Source of the DNA: Pseudalkalibacillus hwajinpoensis
GTDB lineage: Bacteria; Bacillota; Bacilli; Bacillales; Guptibacillaceae
DNA: 64,000 nucleotides
Direction of reading: 5' to 3'
Assembly (NCBI RefSeq): GCF_039851965.1
Contig: NZ_CP156674.1
Location: 310,001-374,000 of the forward strand
Shown piece after piece: positions 35,199 to 45,154 of this stretch. Under the pieces are notes generated by a model. It did not search any database. It was not told the origin of the DNA and saw only the letters and a program-made list of their open reading frames with translations. Made by a program: the position numbers and the translations under genes. The first letter of the stretch is position 1, and each line of letters opens with the position of its first letter.

Positions 35199-36356
35199 AT
35201 GGAACACTTATTAAACCCTCGGATTAAATCAATTGAAATTTCCGGTATTCGCACGTTTTTTAATATGGTGGCAGATTACGAGAATATGATATCACTCACC
35301 ATTGGCCAACCTGATTTTGAAACACCTGCGCATATTAAAAATGCCGCTAAGATAGCGATCGACCAGAACCGCACAACATACACACACAATGCCGGATTAC
35401 TTCCGTTACGAAAAGCAGCTACACATTTTCTAAAGACGAGATATGGACTATCCTATTCACCTGAAAGTGAAGTCATAACAACGGCAGGTGCCAGCCAGGC
35501 AATTGATGTCTCACTTCGGACAATCCTAACGGAAGGATCTGAAGTGATATTACCTGGACCTGTCTATCCCGGATATGAACCGATCATCAAGCTTTGCGGG
35601 GCAACACCTATCCATGTTGATACCACAAATACCGAATTTAAGATGACGCGCTCTTTGATTGAAAATGCGCTTACGGAACGAACAAAATGCATTATTCTCC
35701 CCTCCCCTTCCAACCCGACCGGTGTTGCGATGTCTGAGGAGGATCTTGCTGATATTGCTGATCTTCTAAAGAACAAAGACGTTTTTCTGCTTTCAGACGA
35801 AATTTACTCTGAGCTTAATTTCTCTGGCACACACACTTCCATTGCCCAATTTAAAGGTATGCGCGAAAAAACCATCGTCATTAACGGCCTCTCAAAATCC
35901 CATGCGATGACCGGCTGGAGGATTGGGTTTCTTTTCGCTCCTGTGAACATCTGCAAGCACATGCTTAAAGTTCATCAATACAACGTTTCCTGCGCCTCCT
36001 CTATTTCACAATACGCGGCACTTGAAGCGCTCGAAAGTGGACTGGAAGATCCTATCGAAATGAGAAAAGAATATCTCGTTCGCATGAATTATGTCTATGA
36101 TCGTCTGGTAGAAATGGGGCTTTCCCCGGTGAAACCAGATGGTTCTTTCTACATTCTTCCATCCATCAAGCAGTTCGGGTTTACATCCTTTGAGTTTGCT
36201 ATGAAGCTCGCAAAAGAAGGCAATCTTGCGGTCGTTCCTGGGAGTGCTTTCTCGGATTATGGTGAAGGTTATGTCCGAATTTCCTTTGCGTATAATCTCG
36301 ACATATTAAAAGAAGGTATGGATCGATTCGAACGATTCCTTGATACAATTCGATGA
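35199..36356 (+). CDS. patA: Aminotransferase A (PatA, class I/II PLP)
   Basis: A 385-residue fold-type I aminotransferase of the PatA group, linked in Bacillus to lysine and diaminopimelate-type amino acids. Motifs: TIGQPDFETP, YTHNAGLLPLR, PSPSNPTGVAMS, LSDEIYSEL (Asp binding PLP N1), GLSKSHAMTGWRIGF (Schiff-base Lys) and the C-terminal YVRISFAYN (Arg binding carboxylate). Its length is as usual. It is monocistronic with a strong terminator. The unusual 660-base leader region lies upstream. Confidence 0.9.
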   Translation: MEHLLNPRIKSIEISGIRTFFNMVADYENMISLTIGQPDFETPAHIKNAAKIAIDQNRTTYTHNAGLLPLRKAATHFLKTRYGLSYSPESEVITTAGASQAIDVSLRTILTEGSEVILPGPVYPGYEPIIKLCGATPIHVDTTNTEFKMTRSLIENALTERTKCIILPSPSNPTGVAMSEEDLADIADLLKNKDVFLLSDEIYSELNFSGTHTSIAQFKGMREKTIVINGLSKSHAMTGWRIGFLFAPVNICKHMLKVHQYNVSCASSISQYAALEALESGLEDPIEMRKEYLVRMNYVYDRLVEMGLSPVKPDGSFYILPSIKQFGFTSFEFAMKLAKEGNLAVVPGSAFSDYGEGYVRISFAYNLDILKEGMDRFERFLDTIR

Positions 36357-36370
36357 TAAGTTAGTCCACC

Positions 36371-36420
36371 AAATAAAAAAGCCAGCCAGGACAGAGATGT
36401 CCAGGCTGGCTTTTTTATTT
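36371..36420. terminator. Bidirectional terminator between patA and the sulfurtransferase gene
   Basis: AAAAAAGCCAGCC-A-GGACA, loop GAGA, TGTCC-A-GGCTGGCTTTTTT. Confidence 0.85.
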
Positions 36421-37227
36421 TGATTTCACTTCATTTTCGTTGTACGAAATCCAATCACTATAACTGCCGGGATAAAGCTTCGCATGAACACCAGCTTCCT
36501 GAAATGCAAGCAAGTTCACGCATGCTGTAACTCCGGATCCACAGTAAACAATGGGTTCCTCGCCGCTATCCACCCCTACTCTCTCGCCTGGGTCTTTCCA
36601 TTTTTGATCTTCAGTGAGGTTGTTTTTCCAGAAATAATTCACTGCCTCCGGGATATGTCCTGGCTTCGCATCGATTGGTTCAACATCTCCAGCGTATCGT
36701 TCAGGTGCGCGGGAATCAATAATCGTTCGCCCCTCAGCCTGAGCCTTCTTCACATCATTCACGGACACAATCATCGATTTATCTAGACTGATTGGATAGT
36801 GCGTTTTATTAGGAGTCGGGACTTTCGTTTCAAGTTTCAACCCCTCCCCTCTCCAGGCTTCAAGCCCACCATCTAGAACCGCTCGTTGTTTATGACCCGC
36901 AAAACCAAGCAGCCACCATAACCTTGAGGCCATTGCACCATACTGAGAATCATAAGCTATCACTTTCGAATCCGGATCAATCCCAAGTCGTTCAATAAGA
37001 TCTTGCAGTTGTTCCTGATCAGGTAATGGATGCCTTCCGCCATGCTCGCCTGGTTCACTTGAAAGATCTTTTTCTAAGTCCGCATACACAGCTCCAGGAA
37101 TATGTCCTTCAAGATAGGTTTGATACCCAACTTCAGCATCACCTAATACAAACTGACAGTCCACTATTACCAATTGATCATCATATAAATGCTCTGAAAG
37201 CCATTTCACTGATACGAGATTTTTCAT
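36415..37227 (-). CDS. Sulfurtransferase (two rhodanese domains)
   Basis: A 270-residue thiosulfate/3-mercaptopyruvate-type sulfurtransferase. The inactive N-terminal rhodanese domain (about 1-130, WLSEHLYDDQLVIVDCQF, HIPGAVYADLEKDL) is followed by the catalytic domain (about 150-268) with IDSRAPERYAG, GHIPEAVNYFW and the active-site loop YCGSGVTACVN (Cys near 233). A CGSGVT loop is more like MST/ThiS-type enzymes than classic CRKGVT rhodanese. It lies 3 bases downstream of dynA, so it is probably co-transcribed. Confidence 0.9.
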   Translation of the reverse strand: MKNLVSVKWLSEHLYDDQLVIVDCQFVLGDAEVGYQTYLEGHIPGAVYADLEKDLSSEPGEHGGRHPLPDQEQLQDLIERLGIDPDSKVIAYDSQYGAMASRLWWLLGFAGHKQRAVLDGGLEAWRGEGLKLETKVPTPNKTHYPISLDKSMIVSVNDVKKAQAEGRTIIDSRAPERYAGDVEPIDAKPGHIPEAVNYFWKNNLTEDQKWKDPGERVGVDSGEEPIVYCGSGVTACVNLLAFQEAGVHAKLYPGSYSDWISYNENEVKSK

Positions 37228-37230
37228 TGG

Positions 37231-40200
37231 TTACTCCCCCACTAGTTCAGATTGAATTTGCACAAACGCCTGTCGCTTTTCTTCTAACTGTTTTTTATTT
37301 ACATCACTCGTCAGCATGCGTGACTGCGATACAGCGTGAGCTTGCACTTGATCTGTAAACTGTGCTTTTAAATCAGCGATCATTTGATCAAAGAAATGAA
37401 GTGCACTATCGCTTAGTACCTGTTGCTCAGCATTCAGGTAATCTTTTACTGGTTGTTCAAACAAACGCTTAAGCTCATCGTGTAATTGGCTTCTCCCTTC
37501 CTGTTCAAAAAACTGTTTAGGTGTTTTAAACAGACTGCGCGATTGCTTTTGAATGAGATCAAGTGAAAGCCATGAGGAAATCGACTGCGAAAATAGAGGT
37601 GTATCCATTTCGTAATCGTTCTCCGCTGAAGAACGGAACTCAGGAAGTCTTTGGATGATGACTAGCTGTATTTCTCGCTCACTTTTCTTCAACTCTTCCT
37701 TAATAAACCGATCCATTCGCAAGGATGCTGCCCTCAACTCTTGAATTAAGTCCTGCCCGATGTCTTCTAAGAGGGTATGAGAAGCCTGCATCAGCCCTTC
37801 ACGTCCTGATATAACAGATGGATTGAAAGCTTCTTTAAAGAAATCATTAAAGCGATAAAACAGGCGCTGAGGAATATAGTGAACAAGTTCTATCACTTCC
37901 TGCTGAACAGCTTTAATCGATGATTCGAAAGAATACGCTGTGATTTCGTCTTTCAACTCTTCCGAACGTCTTTTTATTGATGACAGTTTTTCATTTTTCT
38001 CAGTCGTATTCATTTCAAAATTCACAAGCCACTGTTGAAGTAATTTCTGAACGCGTTCTAGTTCACTAAGATTTGATTCAACCGCCATTTTTGAAAGATC
38101 AGATCGAATAAATTGGTAAAAACGTGTTTCAAACACTGTTATGCCGCCTTTTCTCTTTAACCTTTCAGGTAAGTTGCTTAAAAAGCGTTGCTCACCTTCT
38201 TCTAAATTATCTTTCGAATCAAGCATACCAGCTAGGCTTGAAACAGGATAAAGCGAAGGCTGACGGATGCCGTACTGCTGTAGCTGATTCGCAACGTGGT
38301 CGAGAACAAGCTGTATTTCACCCCCATTCTCAGCAAGATCAGCCGCATTCAATAAGAAAAACATCTTGTCCATTTCAAACACATCTTTCACCCGACCAAG
38401 CTGAATCAAAAATTCTCGATCCGCTTTTGAGAAAGCATGATTGTAATACGTTACATAGAGAATAGCATCCGCGCTTTTCATATACTGAAATGCAACACCC
38501 GTGTGCCGTGCATTAATGGAATCAGCCCCAGGTGTATCAACTAGCGTAATGCCTTCCTTTGTTAACGGACAATCATAATAAAGCGAAATCGACGATATAA
38601 AGCAGGCTTTTGCTTCATTTACAACCATGTCACTGTATTCGTCCATGGTTACTTCCTTTTCCTTACCAAGATAATCGAGTTCTTTCTTTCCTTCTAGGAC
38701 GGCCCTTAGAAATAAAGCATGAGGCTTCGTGTCAGCCGACTCTCTCAGGAATAGTTTCCCGTTCGTTATGATTCTCAGACTGTCTTCTATTGAAAAAGTA
38801 TTCTCCCCAAAATAAGATAAGGAATGCTGAAGATCTTCAAGAAGCTCGTCTTCTGTTTTGTAAAAAATCGTCGCGGTTTTATGTGTATGGCGATCGGTAA
38901 CCGGGCAGATTCGGTTTAGCGTAGCCGTTGTCGGATTTGGTGAAGAAGGCAGTACACTTTCACCTATGAGCGCATTCGCAAAAGACGATTTACCAGCACT
39001 AAATGCACCAAAAAGGGCAACGGTATATGACTTATTTGTTAATTTCTCCGCTCTTTTCATGAGCATCTCCCGCGTATTATCAAATCCAGGGAGACCCTTC
39101 AGCTCTTCTGCAGCTTCTCTTAGCGCAAACGCTGTCCGTTTTGGATCAGGTAGTTTTGACCGAACTTCTTCAGATGCTTCTTCCTTATTCTCCAGATGAG
39201 CGTATGCCCTATCCGGTATCTTCTGAGAAGCTTCAACAACAATCACTTCTTCCTTTTCCTGTAATAATGCCTGTTTAAGCTCCATAGCGGCCTGTGTGGC
39301 CTCATTGTCATGCTCACCGTTCATTATCGACCATAGCTTGTCAAATTCTCGATTACCCTTTTCCACTTGTTTTAGAAAGGCACTTGCAGCTCCATCACCC
39401 AGTGTTTCTTTGAACTCGTTGTTTGCACCGGATATGACCTTCCCGTGATCTACTTTCACTTCTTCGATCAACTCATCCTTTGCACGCTCTGCCTGCTGCT
39501 TGATCTGAATCTTAAGGCGATTTGCGAGGTTATCCGTATAGTGCAGGACCGCTTCACCTGTTGCACCATTCCCTTTATTCGCCTCTTCTTCTATAACGGA
39601 ATAATCGACTGAAAAGTCCCGATCTGTGATCTCTTGGACCTTCGTTTTCAGCTGCGCCGTCTCCACTAGTCCTGACAGCAGCTGCTTAAAATGCCATTCT
39701 AATTGCGATTTAACCTGCTCCTGCAAACCACTCGCAAATGCTTCGTAGCGTTGCATTCGCTCCTGCTCGGTTTTCTTTTCACGAAAAACAATGCCTACTT
39801 TAAACTCAGGCTGAAGTGATTCGAGATAAGCGCGCCCTGCTTCACGAACGTCATACGGCATTAAGATGGCACTTTTCATGATCTTAGCGGCTTCCGATTG
39901 AAATTCATCCTCAATCAGTTGGTAGCGCTCGCTTGAGAATGCTACCTTGTTACGCAATGATTGATATGCGTCATTCACGTCGGGATTCTCTGCTTGAACT
40001 GTTGTTATGTCTCCGAGTAGCTCGACTGCAGCATTATAGATTCGCTTCACTTTCTCCTTACCTGTCTTTTTAGCCAGCCCTTCAATATACGCTTTTAACT
40101 GATGAAACTGGTTATGAGGATGGTCCTGATCTCTTAGCGATATAAAAAAGAAGGACTCAAGGGTCATGCCCCAGGATTCAAACGACTCAGCAACAGTCTG

Positions 40201-40845
40201 TTGAAACTTGTTAAAGGTAATTTCTGACTCTTTATGCTTATCGATTTGATTCACAATTAAAATGATTTTTTTGTTTTGACGGTGAAGTTCTCGAATAAAT
40301 TGGTAATTCACTTCGGATTGAACATGATTGTAGTCCATCACGTAAAAGACGACATCTGCTAAATACATCGATGACTCGGTTGAAAGGCGGTGCGCCTCAT
40401 CCGTGGAATCAATGCCAGGCGTATCGATTAAAATAACATCTTTCTCAAGTTTTGACGGTGACGATAATTCTACCCGCTCCACTTCGTCCCCATCGAGACA
40501 ATACCTCTTCACTGTTTCAATATCATAAGGGGCTTCGAATACCATTTTCTTTCCGTTTACAAAATGAACCGTTGCACCTGGCTCTCCGGAACGAACTCTT
40601 ACTGTATTCGCACTTGCCGGTATCGGGCTTGAAGGCAACAGGTTTGTTTCAAACAAAGCATTAATTAACGAGGATTTACCGGCGGAAAAATGTCCTGAAA
40701 ATAAAAAGTGCTGCTCCCCGCTCATTAGCTTTTGAATGAGTTGCATGATTTTCGTTGCTTCGTTTGGCTGTAATTGCTTTTCGATAAGCGCAAGACGTTC
40801 AACCAGAACGTCTACTTTCGATACTGTCTGATGACCATGCCTCAT
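37231..40845 (-). CDS. dynA: Double dynamin-like GTPase DynA (YpbR)
   Basis: A 1204-residue fusion of two bacterial dynamin-like modules. The first GTPase has the P-loop GHFSAGKSSLINALF near 50, then LIDTPGIDS and VNQIDKHK. The second has GAFSAGKSSFANALIG near 625, LVDTPGADS and LNAADLAEN. Long helical stalk and coiled-coil regions follow each. This matches Bacillus DynA, which tethers and fuses membranes and protects against pore-forming stress and phage lysis. The length is as in the family (about 1190). The sulfurtransferase gene follows after 3 bases. Confidence 0.95.
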   Translation of the reverse strand: MRHGHQTVSKVDVLVERLALIEKQLQPNEATKIMQLIQKLMSGEQHFLFSGHFSAGKSSLINALFETNLLPSSPIPASANTVRVRSGEPGATVHFVNGKKMVFEAPYDIETVKRYCLDGDEVERVELSSPSKLEKDVILIDTPGIDSTDEAHRLSTESSMYLADVVFYVMDYNHVQSEVNYQFIRELHRQNKKIILIVNQIDKHKESEITFNKFQQTVAESFESWGMTLESFFFISLRDQDHPHNQFHQLKAYIEGLAKKTGKEKVKRIYNAAVELLGDITTVQAENPDVNDAYQSLRNKVAFSSERYQLIEDEFQSEAAKIMKSAILMPYDVREAGRAYLESLQPEFKVGIVFREKKTEQERMQRYEAFASGLQEQVKSQLEWHFKQLLSGLVETAQLKTKVQEITDRDFSVDYSVIEEEANKGNGATGEAVLHYTDNLANRLKIQIKQQAERAKDELIEEVKVDHGKVISGANNEFKETLGDGAASAFLKQVEKGNREFDKLWSIMNGEHDNEATQAAMELKQALLQEKEEVIVVEASQKIPDRAYAHLENKEEASEEVRSKLPDPKRTAFALREAAEELKGLPGFDNTREMLMKRAEKLTNKSYTVALFGAFSAGKSSFANALIGESVLPSSPNPTTATLNRICPVTDRHTHKTATIFYKTEDELLEDLQHSLSYFGENTFSIEDSLRIITNGKLFLRESADTKPHALFLRAVLEGKKELDYLGKEKEVTMDEYSDMVVNEAKACFISSISLYYDCPLTKEGITLVDTPGADSINARHTGVAFQYMKSADAILYVTYYNHAFSKADREFLIQLGRVKDVFEMDKMFFLLNAADLAENGGEIQLVLDHVANQLQQYGIRQPSLYPVSSLAGMLDSKDNLEEGEQRFLSNLPERLKRKGGITVFETRFYQFIRSDLSKMAVESNLSELERVQKLLQQWLVNFEMNTTEKNEKLSSIKRRSEELKDEITAYSFESSIKAVQQEVIELVHYIPQRLFYRFNDFFKEAFNPSVISGREGLMQASHTLLEDIGQDLIQELRAASLRMDRFIKEELKKSEREIQLVIIQRLPEFRSSAENDYEMDTPLFSQSISSWLSLDLIQKQSRSLFKTPKQFFEQEGRSQLHDELKRLFEQPVKDYLNAEQQVLSDSALHFFDQMIADLKAQFTDQVQAHAVSQSRMLTSDVNKKQLEEKRQAFVQIQSELVGE

Positions 40846-40917
40846 ATTATTCCGCTACCTTTCGTAAATAGTGTCTCTCTTAGAATAACGCTTTCAGTCG
40901 ATTTTTCCCAGTCTTGA

Positions 40918-40954
40918 CCACAAAAAAAAAGCCGGGAAGAATCCCCAGCTTTCC
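40918..40954 (-). terminator. Terminator of cshA
   Basis: On the minus strand AAAGCTGGGG / CCCGGCTTT (one wobble) followed by a T run. Confidence 0.75.
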
Positions 40955-40961
40955 ATTTGTA

Positions 40962-42452
40962 TTATTTGTTGCCTTTGTCATTAAATTTACGACGCTTGTT
41001 ACCACTTCCACCGCTACTGCGATCTCCACGGTAACCTCCACCGCTTCCACCTTTACTACGGCCTCCACGATCATTACTGCGGCTTCGACCTCCGCGGGCA
41101 CCGCCACCGCCACGGTTTTGTGCTTTTTTCGCACGTAGTGGAGCAATTTCAGTAATCTTAACAGGTGTAGTATCAGGCTCTTTCGTTAACAGCTTAAGAG
41201 CTGCTGAAAGAAGCGTAATTGAATCGTGGTCATCAAGCAGTTGTTCAGCTGATGAACGGTAAACCGAGTGGTCCTGTTCTTCGATCGTGCTTTGAAGCTG
41301 TTGAATTGCCATCTGTTGCTGACCTTCCATTGCTTCTGCAAAACTTGGTATAGTACGCTTCTGCATGGCTTTCTTCGTGATTTTCTCAATCACTTTCAAG
41401 TGATCATACTCACGAGGTGTGATGAATGTAGAAGCAAGACCTGATTTACCAGCACGTCCTGTTCTTCCGATTCTGTGCACATAGCTCTCAGGATCTTGAG
41501 GAATATCAAAGTTATAAACGTGTGTCACACCACTAATATCAAGACCACGAGCTGCAACATCTGTTGCTACCATGATGTCGATCGTGCTATCTTTAAACTG
41601 TTTAATAACCTGATCACGCTTGCCTTGTGGAAGGTCACCGTGAATTCCTTCGGCCATGTAACCGCGCTTCTTAAGTCCTTCAGATACTTCATCAACGCGT
41701 TTCTTCGTTCTTGCAAAGACAATCGCAAGCTCAGGAGACTGAGTATCAAGAAGACGACAAAGAATATCGAATTTCTTAGAATCACGAACTTCATAATAAT
41801 GCTGTTCAATAGAAGGAACAGTCATTTCTTTTGATTTCGTTCTTACTGTTTCAGGGTTAGACATGAACTTCTCAGCAAGAAGGGCAATACGCTTTGGCAT
41901 AGTCGCTGAGAATAGAAGCGTTTGACGCTCATTTGGAACCCCTTTAAGAATTTTCTCGATGTCTTCAATGAAGCCCATGTTAAGCATTTCGTCCGCTTCA
42001 TCAAGAACAACAAATGAAACTTCTGAAAGACGGATTGTTTTACGTTCCATATGGTCAATTAGACGTCCCGGCGTAGCAACAACTAGCTGAGGTCTTTTCT
42101 TAAGTGCTTTAATTTGGTGAACGATACTCTGACCACCATAGATCGGAAGAGCGCGAACGCCTTTTGCTTGTCCAATGCGGTTTAATTCTTCCGCTACCTG
42201 AACAGCAAGCTCACGTGTAGGTGCAAGAATGATGCCCTGTACGTGTGAAAGGGAAGTATCTATTTTTTCAATCATCGGGATACCAAATGCTGCTGTTTTC
42301 CCTGTCCCTGTTTGTGCCTGACCGATTACATCTTTACCTTCAAGGGCCATCGGAATCGTACCTGCTTGAATTGGTGTTGTTTCTTCGAAGCCCATTTGAT
42401 TAACTGCTTCAATCAGTGTGTTACTTAAACCTAGATCTTGAAATTTTTTCAA
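40962..42452 (-). CDS. cshA: DEAD-box ATP-dependent RNA helicase CshA
   Basis: A 496-residue DEAD-box helicase of the CshA type, involved in RNA turnover, ribosome assembly and cold adaptation. All motifs are present: Q motif, AQTGTGKTAAF (I), PTRELAVQ (Ia), VLDEADEML (II), FSATMP (III), ATDVAARGLDI (V), YVHRIGRTGRAGKSG (VI). The C-terminal tail after about 430 is an RGG/Gly-Ser-Arg-rich RNA-binding extension ending GNKRRKFNDKGNK. The frame has an unusually long GC-rich repetitive 3' part because of this tail. Confidence 0.95.
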   Translation of the reverse strand: MKKFQDLGLSNTLIEAVNQMGFEETTPIQAGTIPMALEGKDVIGQAQTGTGKTAAFGIPMIEKIDTSLSHVQGIILAPTRELAVQVAEELNRIGQAKGVRALPIYGGQSIVHQIKALKKRPQLVVATPGRLIDHMERKTIRLSEVSFVVLDEADEMLNMGFIEDIEKILKGVPNERQTLLFSATMPKRIALLAEKFMSNPETVRTKSKEMTVPSIEQHYYEVRDSKKFDILCRLLDTQSPELAIVFARTKKRVDEVSEGLKKRGYMAEGIHGDLPQGKRDQVIKQFKDSTIDIMVATDVAARGLDISGVTHVYNFDIPQDPESYVHRIGRTGRAGKSGLASTFITPREYDHLKVIEKITKKAMQKRTIPSFAEAMEGQQQMAIQQLQSTIEEQDHSVYRSSAEQLLDDHDSITLLSAALKLLTKEPDTTPVKITEIAPLRAKKAQNRGGGGARGGRSRSNDRGGRSKGGSGGGYRGDRSSGGSGNKRRKFNDKGNK

Positions 42453-42524
42453 CTTTTAAAAACTCCTTTATACTTTTAAATGCTTTAAATGCTATAGACG
42501 GGAGAACTTTCTCCTGTTAATGTC

Positions 42525-42560
42525 CAAAAAAAGCATTTTCCTAAATAGTGGAAAATGCTC
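42525..42560 (-). terminator. Terminator of dat
   Basis: AGCATTTTCC / GGAAAATGCT stem (42532-42559) followed on the minus strand by TTTTTTTGG. Confidence 0.85.
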
Positions 42561-42649
42561 AGAACAAGCAACTCTTCATTCACATATAGCCATATTTAAC
42601 AATACCACTATTATCTTAAAAATTCAACTGTCGGTCTAAAGTTTTCCCT

Positions 42650-43498
42650 TCAATTCACAGATACAGGTAAACTTTTCACAAATTCTGCGTGAATGGCAGC
42701 CGTTACATCACCTTCTTTTCCAGATCCAATTGTGTGTCCATTTACTTCAATGATCGGTCTTACTTCTTGTGTCGTACTTGAGATAAAAGCTTCATCACTT
42801 GAAAGTAGCTCATCTTTTGTAAACGCTTCTTCCTTTACCTGTAAACCAAGATCATTCGCAAGCGAAAGAATCTTTCTCCTTGTAATGCCATCTAGAATCA
42901 ATTGGTTAGCGGGATGAGTATAGACAATGCGGTTCTTAATCATAAACACATTCGTCGAACTTCCTTCGGTCACAATGTCTCCGCGATGAAAAATCGCTTC
43001 ATCAAAACCTCTTTCCTGAGATTCCTGCTTTGCTAATACATTCCCAAGTAAATTAAGACTCTTTATATCACAGCGTAACCAGCGAATATCTTCGGTAAAC
43101 ATTGCACGACCGGGTAATCGTGATGGTTCATGGTCGTACTCTTTCGTATAGGCAACAAGAACGGGTTCAGCCTTTACAGGAAAGGGATGATTCCTCGGTG
43201 CAGCACCACGTGTTACCTGTAAATAAAGATGACCACTATGTACATTATTTAACGTGACTAGCTTTTCTACTCTCGTTTTTAATTCTTTAAGTTGAAAAGG
43301 CAGCTTGATTTTAATTTCGCTGGCACTTCGTTCTAGTCGTTTAAAGTGAGCATCCAGTTCATAAAAGACGCCATTATAAATGCGGACAACTTCATATACA
43401 CCGTCTCCGAACTGGTAGCCTCTGTCTTCGATATCAATTTGCGCCTGTTCTTTTGATATCATTTGATTATTAACGATTATCACTTGCTCCACTCCCAT
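42650..43498 (-). CDS. dat: D-amino acid aminotransferase
   Basis: A 282-residue fold-type IV PLP aminotransferase that makes D-alanine and D-glutamate from 2-oxo acids for peptidoglycan. Signatures: EDRGYQFGDGVYEVVRIYNG (substrate loop), RLERSASEIKI, DIKSLNLLGNVLAKQE (Schiff-base Lys near 146), FHRGDIVTEGSSTNVF (Glu near 178), LILDGITRRKILSLA. The start may be ATG 43498 or the adjacent GTG 43501; AGAGGA lies 6-9 bases upstream. It is monocistronic with its own terminator. Confidence 0.93.
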   Translation of the reverse strand: MGVEQVIIVNNQMISKEQAQIDIEDRGYQFGDGVYEVVRIYNGVFYELDAHFKRLERSASEIKIKLPFQLKELKTRVEKLVTLNNVHSGHLYLQVTRGAAPRNHPFPVKAEPVLVAYTKEYDHEPSRLPGRAMFTEDIRWLRCDIKSLNLLGNVLAKQESQERGFDEAIFHRGDIVTEGSSTNVFMIKNRIVYTHPANQLILDGITRRKILSLANDLGLQVKEEAFTKDELLSSDEAFISSTTQEVRPIIEVNGHTIGSGKEGDVTAAIHAEFVKSLPVSVN

Positions 43499-43676
43499 CA
43501 CACTTTATCCTCTTTCACTTTAACACATTTTGTTCACTTGCCTCACGTAATATAGTCTGAATAATTTCACTTATTACATTCTCTTCCAAATCTCTATATA
43601 GATATTTACAAACCTATAATATTACACTAAAATTTGTATTCGAAGGACCATTTTCAAAAAATTAGGAGGGTTATGA

Positions 43677-44228
43677 ATGAAAAAACTATTGCCTCTAGTG
43701 ATGCTATTCGTTCTTGTTTTCACAGCTGCCTGTAGTAATAATGGCGGTAACAGTGAGAACACTGCTACTAATAGCGACGGTACTGAAGAAGCAAGCGAAA
43801 CTGGATCTAGTGAAACAGATGTAAAAAGCTCACTTCTTGACTTTCAGCTGGAATTAATTAATACCATTAACAAAAATGATGCAGCGATCTATGCTTTTGA
43901 AGCTGCTAAAGTCGCAGAAGAAAAACCCTCTGATGAAGAACTAGCTACATTAAAATCAGACGCTGAAGCTGCAGCAAATTCAGTAGCTGAAGAAGTTCGT
44001 GCAGTAGAAGTACCTGCTGAACTTGATACTTACAAGAGTGATATCGAAACAGCATTAGAAGATCTTGCAAAATCATATGAAACAAGAGCAGCTAATCTCT
44101 CGGACGAGCCTGAAGCAGCTTATGAAGAGTCAACAGAACAGTTTACAGCTTTTGAAGAAAAAATGGCATCTGTTTATGAGGACGCCGGTCTTAGTGCACC
44201 AAGCTTTTCTGCAGATGTTGTAGATTGA
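43677..44228 (+). CDS. Putative lipoprotein, function unknown
   Basis: A 183-residue exported protein with a typical lipoprotein signal: MKKLLPLVMLFVLVFTAAC with lipobox FTAAC (Cys19), then a Ser/Thr/Asn/Glu-rich linker to about residue 50. The remaining part is an acidic, all-helical region rich in Ala and Glu, probably a helical bundle. I recognise no family. AGGAGGG ribosome site and a strong terminator are present, so it is a single-gene unit. Confidence 0.8.
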   Translation: MKKLLPLVMLFVLVFTAACSNNGGNSENTATNSDGTEEASETGSSETDVKSSLLDFQLELINTINKNDAAIYAFEAAKVAEEKPSDEELATLKSDAEAAANSVAEEVRAVEVPAELDTYKSDIETALEDLAKSYETRAANLSDEPEAAYEESTEQFTAFEEKMASVYEDAGLSAPSFSADVVD

Positions 44229-44232
44229 TTGA

Positions 44233-44268
44233 ATAAACCCGTTACATGGCGTAACGGGTTTGTTTTAT
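44233..44268 (+). terminator. Terminator of the lipoprotein gene
   Basis: AAACCCGTTAC, loop ATG/GC, GTAACGGGTTT, then GTTTT. Confidence 0.85.
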
Positions 44269-44299
44269 GATTGAACGAGATTGTTATCGCTTTTATAGC

Positions 44300-45059
44300 T
44301 TAAAATCCATAAATGGTCATACCACCATCTACGAATAACGTCTGACCAGTCATGTAGTCTGATGCCTCTGATGAAAGGAAGACTGCTGCCCCTACAAGAT
44401 CCTTCAGCTCTCCAACGCGCTTCATTGGGGTTCTTGCGAGGATGTCCTGAAGATACTCTTCATTCTGTAATAATTTGTCTGTCAGTGGGGTTCTAAAGTA
44501 CCATGGCCCGATCGCATTAACTGAAATATGATCTACTGCCCACTCAAGCGCCAGATTTTTGGTCATTTGAATCATCCCGGCTTTTGTAGCTGCATAGACA
44601 ACACCAGTTCGAAGTGCGACTTGTCCAGCGACAGAGGCGATATTAATGATTTTTCCTCCACCACTTTCTTTCATTACTTTAGCGCAGGATTGGGACATAA
44701 AAAAAGCACCCTGCAGGTTCGTTTGAAAGATTTTCGTCCATTCCTCTTCCGTTACATCCTCAGCTTTTGAGCGGATGTTCATTCCTGCGTTGTTAATCAG
44801 TACATCTATTTGTCCAGCTTCTTGCTTAATCCGCGTCACTGCCTCAGTAATCTCTTCATGGTTTGTAATATTCACTTGCAACGGATAAGCTTTTCTTCCA
44901 TGATCGCGAACGAGCGCAGCTGTTTCTTGAATATCCTCAAGTGTTCTTGCGAGGATTGCTACATCTGCTGAAGCTTCAGCCGCGCCGATAGCGAGTGCCC
45001 TGCCTATTCCTTTTCCGGCTCCCGTTACGATGGCAAATAAGACAAATTGATTCCACTCC
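44300..45059 (-). pseudogene. Short-chain dehydrogenase/reductase with damaged 5' end
   Basis: The complete SDR fold is encoded: Rossmann loop AIVTGAGKGIGRALAIG (codons at about 44990-45032), LINNAGMN, active-site Ser region INIASVAGQ, YAATKAGM (Tyr/Lys) and GGMTIYGF at the end. A ribosome site GAGGAG sits at about 45058, yet no ATG, GTG or TTG lies in frame between it and the Rossmann loop. The first in-frame start (TTG 44881) would delete the cofactor site. A TTG near 45048 is in another frame, so a one-base loss at the very 5' end is likely. Otherwise a rare start codon must be used. Confidence 0.65.
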
Positions 45060-45119
45060 TCTATTATAGGTCTACCAATCCATTTATTCTGGAAAGTGCT
45101 ATCAAATTCCTACTTCGGC

Positions 45120-45133
45120 TTATGTTTACATAA
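45120..45133. promoter_or_regulatory. Candidate operator (palindrome) upstream of the PlcR-like regulator gene
   Basis: TTATG-TTTA-CATAA is a near-perfect inverted repeat 22 bases upstream of the -35 box. Its half-sites TATG/CATA are those of PlcR boxes (TATGnAnnnnTnCATA), but the spacer is 4 rather than 8 bases. Confidence 0.35.
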
Positions 45134-45154
45134 TAATATTATGAACATCATTAA

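Noticed and set aside
40880..41146. Val/Ala/Glu-repeat frame opposite to the cshA 3' end
   Set aside because: An artefact of the repetitive Gly-Arg-Ser codons of the CshA tail.
42485..42520. Short hairpin (GGAGAA/TTCTCC) in the cshA leader as a regulatory element
   Set aside because: Only a 6-bp stem of low information content; could be chance.
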